Positions 1 through 10,260 of a stretch of DNA of 64,000 nt are shown piece after piece. Within the stretch, counting starts at the first letter, position 1, and each line of letters opens with the position of its first letter. Source of the DNA: Micropterix aruncella (Eukaryota; Arthropoda; Insecta; Lepidoptera; Micropterigidae); NCBI GenBank assembly GCA_944548615.1, contig OX155955.1, forward strand, positions 14,413,039 to 14,477,038, written 5' to 3'. Under the pieces are notes generated by a model that saw only the letters and a list, made by a program, of their open reading frames with translations, was not told the DNA's origin and ran no database searches. The position numbers and the translations under genes were made by a program.

Positions 1-637
1 TGGACACGAAAACCCATTTGTTAATCGTCGGTCACATTCACGGGTTAACACAAATTCGGCGGCCTCCACGCATGAAGTGCGAGCCCGGGCAGGACTCTGG
101 CCTGAGGGCTAGTTTCCCCCAGGGGTCAATCTTCTGGCGCTCCTGTACGGTTTGGACGCCGTGCAGCGTCAGCCAATCGATTGCGCATTCTGACTAACAG
201 TCGGGGGAGTCTGGAAACAGTACTGTCTCCTATAGAGCGGGGGTGGTTGTTATAACCTTATAGTAACTGCTCTTGAAACGACCATTCGGCCACCCGATCA
301 CGGGTCAATATACCGGGTAAAGGATGCCGTGGTCCGCGATAGATTTGGTAGACACAGTTTCACCGCTACGTAAGCGACATCGAACTCGTAACCAGTCGAG
401 AGACCGGAGTAATCTGGTTGTACCTGGTAGTAAGGGCGCGAGTGTCGACCCGCTGGATAACATACCTAGCTATCTCGCTGTAAGGCGGTGGTCTCTTACG
501 GGCATGTGGCGGAACTTGACGGTGGACTGTTTTGTCCTAAGTCTTCTGCGCTTACTTCACGGGAGACAGAACAATCAAATTTTGTTAAAACTCCTGACGT
601 GACGGGTTTGCCCGTTGTAGTCGACAGCTCTAGTTGT
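1..637 (+). mobile_element. Family A retroposon copy A1 (5' end outside window)
   Basis: GC-rich repeat matching the complete copy at 17146-17814 over nearly all its length: the CGGCCTCCACGCATGAAGTG block, the GACTAACAGTCGGGGGAG block and the 3' segment ending GTCGACAGCTCTAG. The first bases correspond to roughly offset 25 of the element, so its 5' end lies before the window. It carries no believable coding sequence. The flank after the 3' end begins TTGTTGATG, resembling the TTG-initial flanks of other copies. The match to the family is clear; the exact 3' boundary is uncertain by a few bases. Confidence 0.85.
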
Positions 638-1477
638 TGATGTAATATCCTTGATTGAGATAAACATTGAATGTACGAAATTAGTTTGTTTTGATTCGAC
701 GTTTGATAAACTCCATCACGTATTTGCTCGGGCAATCTCAGGATTAGTCCATTGGACAGCCTTTATGTTGAGCAATACATTACAGAGATGGAGATAGTTG
801 TTTATTATCCGTTCAGGGGTGGTTTGCGCTATGCAGGAGTAATTAATTTGGCGGTACGGAATTTCGCAGTTTGCGCTCTCATGGCGCCCGGCGTCGCGGC
901 GCCCGTTCAAGTGGCGTGCCGGCGTGAAAAACCCCTTAATTTCAGCGCTAAATGTGTGCCGCGATTCGAGGAATGCTCCAGATTTTAACTCACCCGCTGT
1001 GGTATCTTAGGAATGCATGACGCGTACATTGAAGCGAGACACTGTACAAACGCCCCGCGTTGGATATTAATAACACTCGAATAACGGGTTGGGTATTACA
1101 TCAATAGTGGGCCCGATTGCGTTTATTATACAACTAAAATACGAACTTAGTTCAACCGAACGAAATAGAGCAATACGTTAGAACGGAATATGAAATGAAC
1201 TGTTGTCGATTTTCTTGCACCAAAATTACCTGTCCAACTTATAGACGCCCGAATAAGTTCGAATACATTTCATGCGGTGTTCGATTTAGCTGATTTACCA
1301 TCGGTGGGTAGTTTTAATGCGAAAAAGTGACAACCGTTCATTCCACATTCCGCTCTGACGTACTGCTCTGTCTCCATCACGTGACCTAATTACCGATTTT
1401 AGTTCAAAAGAAACGCAATCGAGCCTAGTATGTACAGTAGTGGTTACTAATGGTTCCTTGCAGCTTGGGTGGTGTTG
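638..1477. other. Unrecognised single-copy-like stretch
   Basis: No family seen elsewhere in the window matches this stretch and no domain is recognisable in its short open frames. A GC-richer patch lies around 870-970. It may be unique intergenic DNA or an old repeat with no second copy here. Confidence 0.4.
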
Positions 1478-1985
1478 GACAAAAATCTATTTCATTTGGC
1501 CTGCCCAACTCACGGTTCAACTCCTATCTAGTAGCCTCCTCGAAGAGGGGCTTACCCTGTCAGGGCCGATGTGAGCTTCTGCCACGGCTGTAATCCTGCA
1601 GTCGGAGGTGGTCGGGATCAGAAGATCACTGATCCCGAGTGACCATGGCGGGCAAAGGGCGTCGCGGTCCGCAAAATATTCAAACTGAATAACCGCTTAC
1701 GTCAGGTAGAGGCCGCGCAATCAACCTTGAAACCGCGACCAGACAGGAGGAAGAAAAATTCAGGCCTAATCTGGTAGTAAGGGCGCGAGGTTGGCCCGCT
1801 GGTTTCACATTCAAGTGCCTCGCGGTAAGGCGTCGGCTTCTTAGGCGTTGGCGGAGCTAGATGTGGACTGTGTTGTCCCAGTCACTGTGTAATCTCCTCA
1901 CGCCTGAAAGAACGATCTATCTATATCGTTAAAACAGACTGAGGTGTCGGGTCCGCCTGCTGTAGATGTCAGCTCCAAAGTATAC
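1478..1985 (+). mobile_element. Family A copy A2, diverged subfamily
   Basis: Collinear with Family A but heavily substituted and with internal deletions. Recognisable pieces are the CCCAACTCACGGTTCAAC start, the GGGCAAAGG block near 1650, the GTAAGGGCGCGAG block near 1777, and the 3' end with GGTGTCGGGTCCGCC followed by GTCAGCTCCAA. The 3' end resembles the copy at 55177 (CACCTCCAAG) more than the main group. A short near-palindrome CGGGATCAG...CTGATCCCG sits at about 1614-1640. It is older than the other copies by divergence. Confidence 0.65.
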
Positions 1986-2127
1986 AAATTAACACGATGA
2001 CGTGTAATCAATAAAAAATACGTGTGGCACTCGGGGACTGCCGCGGTAAAGCTATTGCATAGCATTTTTAACAACTTATGCAATTATAATTATTTATTTA
2101 TTAAATTTTTTCTGATGTCAGATAACT

Positions 2128-2221
2128 GCGCTCTATCGGAAAACGTTTAAATTATTCCAAATCATTTGCGGCTGCGGAAGCAAATGATTCGGAATAATTT
2201 AAACGTCTTCCGATAGAGCGC
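2128..2221. repeat. 42-bp stem, 10-nt loop hairpin inside Family E
   Basis: Arms 2128-2169 and 2180-2221 pair over 42 positions with only two mismatches, enclosing a 10-nt loop (2170-2179). Both mismatches are transitions, so a transcript of the minus strand could form G-U pairs there. The same hairpin is present with more mismatches at 56535-56576 / 56587-56628. Confidence 0.9.
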
Positions 2222-2429
2222 CGCGCACGAATTTTTTATTCGATAAAGTAAAAAGATCGGATTATTCGAAAAAAATCGTAGATGAAAAAGATAGATAATT
2301 AAATTATCTTTAAAATGGTGCAGGTTTCATAATAATACGCCAGATGGTATTTGCGTAGTTGTCGTTTTTGTGTCCGGTTAGACCTCATTTCACAAATTAA
2401 TTACACTATGTAATATAAACAAAACCTAA

Positions 2430-4051
2430 AATATTCAAAGCTCTCCATCATCAGTAAGCTATTTGAAAAAATAGTTTACGATCAATTATATGCGGCAACT
2501 ACTAATTGTATTCTACCCCAACAGCATGGATTTAGATCTGGCAGGTCTACGGTATCTAATCTTACTTTGTTTACGAGTTTCCTGTCGCTTCAAATGAGTA
2601 AACGCAATCAAGTGGATGCTATTTATACTGACTTCAGCAAAGCTTTTGACAAGGTGGACCATACTAATCTTATCTCAAAATTAAGTGCAGTTGGAATTCA
2701 TGGTGATTACTACGTTGGTTTGCATCGTACATACAAAATCGTTGCCAGCGTGTGGTTATTGGAGGATTTAAGTCCGACTGGACAAGTATATCCTCGGGTG
2801 TGCCACAGGGTAGCCTTTTAGGGCCCCTTCTATTTACATTTTATATCAATGACATAAATACCTGTTTTAAATTTTGTAAGTTTTTACTTTTTGCTGACGA
2901 TATGAAAATGTACGCACCCGTTAATTCCCTTGACGACTGTCAATTGGTCCAGGATGATCTAGATAGACTATCTCTTTATTGCGCCTCGAATCGTTTATTC
3001 CTGAATGCTGCGAAATGTGCTACCGTTAGTTTTACGCGGAAAAACAATATTCTACCATTTATTTATACTGTCAATGGTTTCTCGATAACCAAGAAAAATG
3101 CAATCCGGGATCTAGGTGTTCTTTTAGATAGTAAGTTATTATATAACTCCCACATAGATAACATCACGAAAAAAGCATATAGTATGTTAGGATTACTTCG
3201 TACTTCGCGAAAGCGTACTTCGAACTTCAAAACATTTCGCAGTAAAAAATTCTCTATTACTCTTGTACTACGCTTTCGTCCGCAGTCACCTCGAATATGC
3301 TTCTCAAATATGGTCTCCTTGTTATAATGTTCACATAAAGAGAATTGAACGTATTCAAAATGTGTTCCTGAAACATTTGAATTATCACTCCTTCTTGTCC
3401 TTTCCCAATCACAACGAAGCAGCTGCTTTTCATGGGCTTTAATCCTTACAATCAAGAAGAAAATGCGCAGACGTGGTGTTTTTCCATAAAATATTGGCAG
3501 GTTATATTGATTGTTCTGATCTTCTTGGAATGATATCTTTCCGTGTACCATCGCGACTCACTCGCCAAACGGAGTTATTCCACCTTCCGCAGGTTAGTAC
3601 TAATTATGCACAAAACTGTTTCATGTATAGGGTATGTAAAATTTGTAATACGCAGCTCGGCGATATTGACGTATTCAATACGTCATCATTCGCTCTTAAG
3701 AAAGCAATTATTAATGATGGTATTGATTTATCATTGTAATCGCAATATATAATATATTATAAATAATATTTATTCAAGAATATCTTTAAATAATATGTAT
3801 GTCTATATTATGGAACGTGTATTTACATAAAATTTTATTTACTTATTATGACTCCTTTCTTCCCAGTTCCCACCTGTCCCTATGAGTGTTAGTTAATTCT
3901 TCAAAAAAAAATATATTGTTGTGTTTAAATTATGAATGTTTAAGTGGAAACATGTAATTAGCTTTATTTTTTTTAACTTAATAATTCTGTAACAAATTTA
4001 TTGTAAAAGCTGTATGTTTCCTTAAAAATAGTAAAATAAAAAAAATAAAAT
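2430..4051 (+). mobile_element. LINE-A: 5'-truncated non-LTR retrotransposon with reverse transcriptase
   Basis: The reading starts inside the reverse transcriptase with ISKLFEKIV and HGFRSGRSTVSN, then DFSKAFDKVDH (palm motif A), then in another frame GVPQGSLLGPLLF and FADDMK (catalytic DD at motif C). A further frame gives HLEYASQIWSPCYN and RIERIQNVFLKHL (thumb and C-terminal region), and the protein ends at TAA 3737-3739. At least two frameshifts (about 2745 and 3260-3288) make it a relic. The motifs fit the CR1/Jockey group. The 3' UTR ends in an AAAATAAA-rich tail. The 5' truncation, tail and flanking 8-bp duplication fit target-primed reverse transcription. A second copy of the same family lies at 52182-53060. 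Confidence 0.9.
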
Positions 4052-4236
4052 AAAGCTAAGAATATTAGGAAAATGTTCTTGTTTAACATATATTTTTTTC
4101 GAATCGTAAGCAGTACCTACTCGTTTAGACGTAATTATCAGTTTAAAATCATTAATTTTCGTTAAGAAATTTCTTCATTTGGTCGCCGCGCTGGCTTAGA
4201 GGCCCGCGATAAAAGCTATGCAATAGCTTAAAAAAA

Positions 4237-5241
4237 TATATGTATTGGTCATTAAAACATTAAAGAAATAAAATAAAATGTAAAGGTTATTAGTTACTTT
4301 AATAAGAATGATATCCTCAATAATCTTGAATTAATTTTTGAAGTTTTTGGGCATCAAAATCCATAGAAAATACCTTAAAAACACATTTGTGCTAATAAAG
4401 TATACAATATGAATTAAAATAATCAATAATTTGTCATTTTAATTCATGTATAATTTCAAGGGGCAATCAAATATATATTTTAAACTATTACGCATGTTCA
4501 CGTTAATTCGTACAGTACTTAAAGGCAAGGTGTAAAATTGAACTCTGGGAAAATTTACGCAAAATTGTGGGGGGGGGGGGGTTGGATTAAATTCGGTAAA
4601 AGTGAAGGTGTTATGAACTCATTGTTGTTTTTTGCCAAATATGATAGACAGAGCCACATATATAGAGATAGAAATATGATGGATAGTGCAATTAATGATA
4701 ATTAGGGAAATTAAAATATGTATTAAACATACAATTACTTAATAAGGTATGTCCATCCTTAATTCCCTTTAGAAACGCTATTACCATGACATTACCCACT
4801 TCACTTGTATATAATACTTTGAATAAATGAAATGAAATGAAATTCTCGCGTCATGAGTCTAGGTTTCAATTTTTAAGATTTAGCCTGCGCCCGCAAGGCA
4901 CACACCAATATAATAGTTTTGGTATTCGTTTTTCTTGTGTATCTTTTTAACTCAAAATATTTCGATTTTGGTTTTGACCTCCTATGAATCACACTGCTAT
5001 TTGATACCTCAAGAGACTTTGTTCCGAATTTCAAGGTTTAGCCCGTGCCCGCAAGGCACATATCAATATAGTAGTTTTTGTATTTTTTTCTTTCGTATTT
5101 TTTTTACTTAGATTTTTGAGACCTAGATTTTTTAAATATTATTTTGAATTACACAGCAACGTAAAAGATTGCATGTACATGCGGAACGTCAATAAAAAAT
5201 ATATAATAGAAATACAATATGAAATAATAAATAAGCTGTAC
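4237..5241. other. AT-rich stretch with 158-bp direct repeat, poly-G tract and LINE-like tail
   Basis: About 70 bp starting TAGCCTGCGCCCGCAAGGCA near 4881 recurs as TAGCCCGTGCCCGCAAGGCA near 5039, a direct repeat with a 158-bp period. A run of G occurs near 4568-4580. AATAAATGAAATGAAATGAAA at about 4820-4840 looks like a plus-strand LINE 3' tail, but no coding part is attached. No gene is seen. Confidence 0.5.
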
Positions 5242-5310
5242 TGCCATTGATTGACGGCCTCCACGCATGAAGCGCGAGCCTGGGTAGGACTCTGGCCTTA
5301 TGGTCAGTTT

Positions 5311-5551
5311 GAGTTTGGTCATGTGTGAGTGTGGACCGCTGATGCGTAAAAGATACACCCACTTGGGTGGTCACTACCTCCAACCTGAGGAGGTAAAACA
5401 ATCTGGCGCCAAAAGCCTGCTGCGGTTCTTAAATGACACAAGGCTTAGCGCAGAACTATAGTAGGTGGCACAATAGATCAGCAATGGTCGCAGTGTTACA
5501 AGGCTCATAAAGACCTTAGAAAAGCCACACTCAACAAACAATAATAATAAT
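5311..5551 (+). mobile_element. LINE-J 3' end inserted in Family A
   Basis: A 12-bp perfect target duplication TATGGTCAGTTT flanks it (5299-5310 and 5552-5563). The reading contains MCECGPLMRKRYTHLGGHY and LLRFLNDTRLSAEL, matching the C-terminus downstream of the zinc knuckle in the LINE at 58905-60005, followed by a short 3' UTR and an (AAT)n tail. Only about 240 bp was copied, a strongly 5'-truncated insertion. Confidence 0.85.
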
Positions 5552-5753
5552 ATGGTCAGTTTCCCCTGGGAATTAACCGTCTGGCGCTCCTGGACGGTCT
5601 GCGTACCGTGCGGCGTAAGCCAATCGACTGTGCACTCTGACTAACAGTCGTGGGAGTCTGGAAGCAGTACTGTTTCCTATAGAGCAGGGGTGGTTGCGGA
5701 CCTTACGGCGACTGCTCTTGAATTGACCATCGGCCATTCGATCCTTGGTGAAC

Positions 5754-6340
5754 TGTCGAATCCATTCAAAGGAAATTTCTGAGAATGCTATCATTTAAAT
5801 GCGGCCTTAAGAATCATCTGACTGGCTACGAGGAAAGACTGACTGCTTTTAAATTTGTCACAATAGAAAAACGCCGGCAGGTTGCAGATTTAGTGTTCCT
5901 GTACAAAATTTTAAATAATAAAATCGATACCTCTTGTATAGAAAAAATACAATTTAACATTACTAAAAGAAGTCTTCGATACCCAGACTTATTTAAAACA
6001 CCTTTAGCAAAAAACTATACCGGAGTTAATAACCTAATCCCACGTATTTGTCGTCTGTATAACAAATTTCATCTTGACAATCGCATCGATATATTTCATG
6101 ATAGTTTATGCTCCTTCAAAGCGTCCCTCTTTAAAATACTGTAATTCTGGTATTTTTTGTTTTTTTCCTTTTTTTATACGTAGTTTAAAAAAAAACAACC
6201 ATTGTTCATGCATTGTGCTAATTGTGTACCTACTCATATAAAAAGGATATTGATGTAGTCATGTAACTGTAGTATATATATGTCACTGTATGTGTTGTCA
6301 ATATTCTGTTTGGGTACCAAATAAAATAAAATAAAATAAA
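5754..6340 (+). mobile_element. LINE C-terminal fragment (CR1/Jockey group) inside Family A
   Basis: The open frame runs from about 5755 to the stop after 6141. It begins VESIQRKFLRML, the conserved region after the thumb of this LINE group, and includes LYKILNNKID and NLIPRICRLYNKF near the C-terminus. The 3' UTR ends in (AAATA)n directly against the Family A sequence CAGCCGGGC at 6341. No more than about 3 bp of target duplication (AAC) is visible. The coding part has no internal stop, so this is a fairly young but 5'-truncated copy. Confidence 0.85.
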
Positions 6341-6683
6341 CAGCCGGGCAAAGGACGCTGTGGTCCGCGATAGATTCGGTAAACACCGTTTCACCGCTTC
6401 GTAAGGGAGAGGACCGCGCAAGCGACCTCGAACTCGTAACCAATCGAGAGACCGGAGTAATCTGGTCACAATTGGAAGTAAGGGCGCGAGTGTCGGCCCG
6501 CCGGGTAACATTCCTGGCTATCTTGCGGTTAAGGCGTTGGTCTCTTACGAGGCTCGTGGCGTAGCTAAGCGGTGGATTGTTTTGTCCCCAAGTCTTCTGC
6601 GCTCACTTCCAGGGAGATAGAACGACTAATCGCTAAAACTTCCTGAGGTGACGGGCTCGCCCGCTGTAGTCGACAACCCAATT

Positions 6684-6870
6684 TGCCATTGATTAGGGCG
6701 TGTAAATCGGTAACCGCCTTCAAGTCACTCCTGAAGGAATATCTCTGAGTTGCCCATCTCTATAATTAGTACACTCATCATATTGATGAGCAATTCCTAT
6801 TAATGTAATCTGAATTTTCATGAAAAAACTTGATTCAAATAATAATAACGCGTTTTTGTATTTACATACT
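6684..6870 (+). mobile_element. LINE C-terminal remnant that hosted copy A3
   Basis: IRACKSVTAFKSLLKEYL followed by TGA (6746-6748) matches the extreme C-terminus of CR1/Jockey-type LINEs (serine-x-phenylalanine-lysine, then a leucine-rich end). Its upstream residues LPLI are on the other side of the Family A insertion at about 5242-5252. The 3' UTR may continue towards 6900 but has no clear tail. Confidence 0.6.
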
Positions 6871-7052
6871 TGCGTGAGAATTATGCATTGAATTAAGGAA
6901 GTACCTGGTAGACGGTTCTCGGACTCTACCAGAACAAGTTGTCATAAATCCTGTATATAAAAATAAATGAAAAAGAGGGGATAAATTTTCTTCTCGACTT
7001 GTTTTGCAAAACTTTTAGAAAATCTACAATTTGACTAATATGATTTTTGATT

Positions 7053-7358
7053 TTAAGAAATTGATAAGTGTTTTTCTGTTAGTAATGATAGAGATTTATA
7101 TAAAATATTTTCAAGGCAAGTGGCTGTTATGACAGTAATTCTTGTTAGCTCTAGAAAAATATAGAATAAGTTAAATCCTTGAAATACATATACCAATGTC
7201 GCGTTTAAGAGTTTATCTACTAAAAAAATAGATATTAAATCCCCACAAATTACTGCTTTCTTATTATTCTTACAATCAGTCCTTAGAGCTTCCTCCATAA
7301 CTAACTCAAAGTTACTGTAATCTTCTGTAGGAGTACTATATATACATTTTATATTGTA
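7053..7358 (-). mobile_element. LINE endonuclease (APE-type) fragment
   Basis: The minus-strand frame contains IKCIYSTPTEDYSNFELVME, then AVICGD at the place of the conserved GDFN motif (here GDLI), then a TRIT...ATCLENIL block near the end of the endonuclease. The order and spacing are those of the apurinic-type endonuclease domain of Jockey/CR1 LINEs. The asparagine after GD is lost, so it is inactive. No reverse transcriptase follows. The frame stays open for about 100 codons. Confidence 0.7.
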
Positions 7359-9299
7359 ATCCAGCCCCGGAATTCTGAAGTGGCGATACGATTCGTCAAC
7401 GCGACACGACATTGAATTCGATATCGTCCTCGATCCGACGATTTTAAGTTAGTCAGCTTATGATTCACACCCCGATATCGTCTTCTGATTGGCCGGGATT
7501 GGCCGTTTAGCAGTGAATGGCGTATGCTCAATTCGGAGCGTGCAGTTCAAATCGCGTCCTTTATTTATTGAATCGAATATCCTTATTTCTCGGCGCTATA
7601 TTCAAATTTCAATCGTCTTGGTTACGAATAGTGGGTAGTTATTGCTGAATAGGGATTTTTACTGTCTTTTCCCAGCTATCTCCTGGAGCAACAACACCTC
7701 ATATGCTATCGTCTATCCTAACTTTAATTCTGACGATTAAAGGACTGTCAAATCGCTTCTAGTATCGTAAATATCGCCGAGTGACGACAATTGTGTATTG
7801 TATCGTCGCTTCACACGATAATTCAATCCTGGATCTGATCTACACGATAATTCAATATTTTTTTCGGTAGAAAGTTTTATAATGTCTTTACATTTATTGA
7901 AATTTAGGCTGTTTCTGATCAAACTGAAAGATCCACCGTGATCTAATTTGAGTATTTTTCTGTTTAGATGGCAAATTTATATATGTTTTAACATATAACA
8001 TCATTTCATAGTAACTAAGCCATTGCTCAGTTAGACGTAGTGTCAATATTACATTTCTCCAAGGCATCTTCGATTTTTAGTAATTTGCAAGAAGAATTTG
8101 CAAAATATTCAAAGAAAGCTTTGAATATTTTGTTAAAATAATTTAAAGTTAAACCGCCCCTCTTTTGTAACTTTCGTTAGTTAAATTAGTATTAAACTTT
8201 ATTTCGGAATTATCAACAATTATTAACTTTACTTTTAAGGTATAATTACATACATATCCTGTTTAATTTTTATAAAAAGGTTAAATCTTTTTATAAAGCA
8301 ATTCACAAAAAGAAAACAATTTACAAATAAAAACATCAAAAAATATATTATGCTAAATTAATTTAACCACAGCAAGAAATTAAACTGTTATTGTCCGATG
8401 TTGCCCAACTAAGCAGAGCTTGTGCTTGGGCTGACATTATATAAATACATTGTTAATTAATATAAAAGAGTTATAAAAACAAAATCCCAATAAAAAAGTA
8501 AAATTTTTAAAAGAGCGGAATACGTGAAATTATTAAAAGAAATTATTAGTTATTAAATTATCAATTATATGCTAGGAAATTAAGAAGCCGCTAGCAATGC
8601 TAATCAAATATCGCCTTTATGGCTACCGACAGAATATTATACAAATGGGACCAGATTAACGTAAAATTCACTACCCGAAATAAGTTTTCCTGTGAGACTC
8701 AGAAGGTAAATCTTTCCACTCCATAACTTGTAGTAGGTATGTATGTTGTATATCCCATATAAACAGTAAACATATTTGCCTGTGTAACATTCTTGATCAT
8801 TATCCTTCAGTTCACGAGGGAACATCCGCCGCTATTTCATTAGTTTAGTTTACATCCTCTCTACCGTCGCGCGCTTGCTTTGGCCGTCGGTTAAGGAAGA
8901 CAGGGGAAGGTGAACCTCAAATTTTCTTTAGATACTTAAAAAATGACCGTTTTTTTAAAATATGATTTGAATAAACATTTAATTCTTTGAAGTCCCTTAT
9001 CTTCTATTATCCGTAATATAAAATATATACCTACAAAGCATAAAGAAATGATAATGAAATATTAAAAATAAGTGATATAAGAATAAGTGAAATAAGTGAT
9101 ATATAAAAATAAGTGAAAAATAAAAAATAAAGGTAAAGAAATATTAAAAATAAAATGAAAAACACTAAGTGCCCCATAAGTCTTGTATCTCATCTTAATT
9201 TATCAGAATCCAGAAACTTACAGTATGACCTAATTTTAGTTTATTGATTTTATTTTTCCCGGCATTTTTCAACGTATTTTTTTATTTAGCATTAAACAG
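7359..9299. other. AT-rich stretch, no gene recognised
   Basis: It contains moderately GC patches at 7370-7560 and 7740-7930. The word ACACGATAATTCAAT occurs twice, near 7814 and 7842. The rest is A/T-rich DNA with microsatellite-like AATAAGTGA runs around 9060-9130. I see no domain, RNA gene or bounded element. Confidence 0.4.
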
Positions 9300-9700
9300 T
9301 ACTTAATTTTACGAATCTGAGCCTACCTTAGTACGGACGTCTCGTGCGATCCAGTTAGGCTAGGTTTTCAAATTCAAAATCAAAATTCAAAATTCTTTAT
9401 TAATCTATAATATTACATATACTTTTAAAATTCAAAGCCATCCTAACTAGGCCTCGCCTGTACTAAGGTAGGCTTAATATAAAAGAAGGTAGAGTGGTTT
9501 TCGTAACTTCCTGTATTAACTTTGTATATTATTATGTTACATTTAAGAAGATAGATATGTCTCCAAAATAATAAAGCGTAATAATATTAATTTTAGGTAT
9601 GTACATATAAATATACCCATATATACATAAATAAATATATACTTTATAGATAAATATAAAATAATACTGTATATAAAAATATATCTCAAAAATCGTGCTC
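9300..9700 (-). mobile_element. LINE-B 3' tails, one each way
   Basis: TTCAAATTCAAAATC at about 9366-9390, read on the minus strand, is a LINE tail with a TTTGAA-type repeat. Going inward it is followed by the 3'-UTR hairpin CCTAACTAGGCC...GTACTAAGGTAGGC (9441-9475). A plus-strand version of the same hairpin lies at 9317-9362 (AGCCTACCTTAGTAC ... GTTAGGCT). The two form an inverted pair. Coding parts are absent. Assignment to LINE-B rests on the hairpin shared with 18314-19345 and 29325-30200. Confidence 0.55.
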
Positions 9701-9879
9701 TATTTTAATATAATTGTTATTAATGTCTCCGTTTCCTGTCGACCCAGAGTCGAAAGTGACTTAGTTAGGTTTTTCTTTACGCCGTGACTAGTCCTAGATT
9801 TCAGTCCTGCAGGAAAACACTATTCATGTGTTGAACAGTCGAGGAGCAATGTAAGAAAAGTGTTTTTGCGCAAAACTTG

Positions 9880-9975
9880 TTCTCTTTTTATGTAACTGTT
9901 ATTTTTAATTTATTTGTAACTGTTATTAGGATTTTTTGTAAAATAAAGAATTTAAATTTGAATTTGAATTTGACC
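9880..9975 (+). mobile_element. LINE 3' tail
   Basis: An AATAAA signal-like motif is followed by three TTTGAA-type units ending near 9975. This is the usual end of a plus-strand LINE of this group. No coding sequence is recognisable upstream. Confidence 0.5.
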
Positions 9976-10132
9976 TAAGTATCATTACATTAGAACTCAA
10001 CAAATTCTATTGTTGAAGTGCCATTAATATTGGCGTCAATGCAAGGTGAAATATATGAGTCGCTTTCCAGTGGTCCAGAAAGAAGAGTGTATTATGCGTA
10101 TTTCCAATACGTTATAATGAAACTGTTAAGTT

Positions 10133-10260
10133 GTAGATACAAATGTATCTATAATCGCGCTACAAGATACAACGTATATATAGCTAGCAGTCAGCTTACT
10201 CCTAACCATGAAAAAGTTACGTCTTCTATGTATAAGTGTAGTTTTGTCACGTGTTAATAG
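10133..10260 (+). promoter_or_regulatory. Core-promoter-like site (TATA plus CAGTCA), possible short secreted ORF start
   Basis: ACGTATATATAGC (10172-10184) is followed at once by an initiator-like CAGTCA (10188-10193). An ATG at 10208 opens MKKLRLLCISVVLS, which has the charged start and hydrophobic core of a signal peptide. The frame runs only to 10402 and becomes arginine-rich, so a first exon or chance are both possible. A 22-base window here recurs with 20 identities at 58263-58284, without the ATG. That repetition suggests a repeat, perhaps an LTR promoter, rather than a single host gene. AGATACA..TGTATCT at 10134-10149 is a short palindrome upstream. Confidence 0.35.

Larger units (their letters stand above)
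2013..4236 (+). mobile_element. Family E foldback DNA element, copy 1, split by LINE-A
   Basis: Left part 2013-2429 and right part 4052-4236 match the continuous copy at 56426-57008 almost base for base. It is non-coding. A 15-base subterminal inverted repeat (AAGCTATTGCATAGC at 2049-2063; its complement at 4215-4229) and a 42-bp central stem at 2128-2221 make it a foldback or MITE-like element. The transposase superfamily cannot be assigned because no clear terminal inverted repeat or TSD was found. LINE-A entered between AAACCTAA (2422-2429) and AAAGCTAA (4052-4059), an 8-bp duplication with one mismatch; the other copy has the site once. Confidence 0.8.
5253..6683 (+). mobile_element. Family A copy A3, 5'-truncated, split by two LINE fragments
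   Basis: Family A pieces lie at 5253-5310, 5564-5753 and 6341-6683. The copy starts at about offset 84 of the full element. It is flanked by an 11-bp perfect duplication TGCCATTGATT (5242-5252 and 6684-6694). The target was itself a LINE C-terminus: LPLI before the insertion continues as RACKSVTAFK after it. The two insertions inside were made by different LINEs (5311-5551 and 5754-6340). This gives an insertion order of host LINE, then Family A, then the inner LINEs. Confidence 0.85.

Noticed and set aside
7737..7922. 61-codon minus-strand frame at the ACACGATAATTCAAT repeat
   Set aside because: Short, repeat-driven and without a domain.
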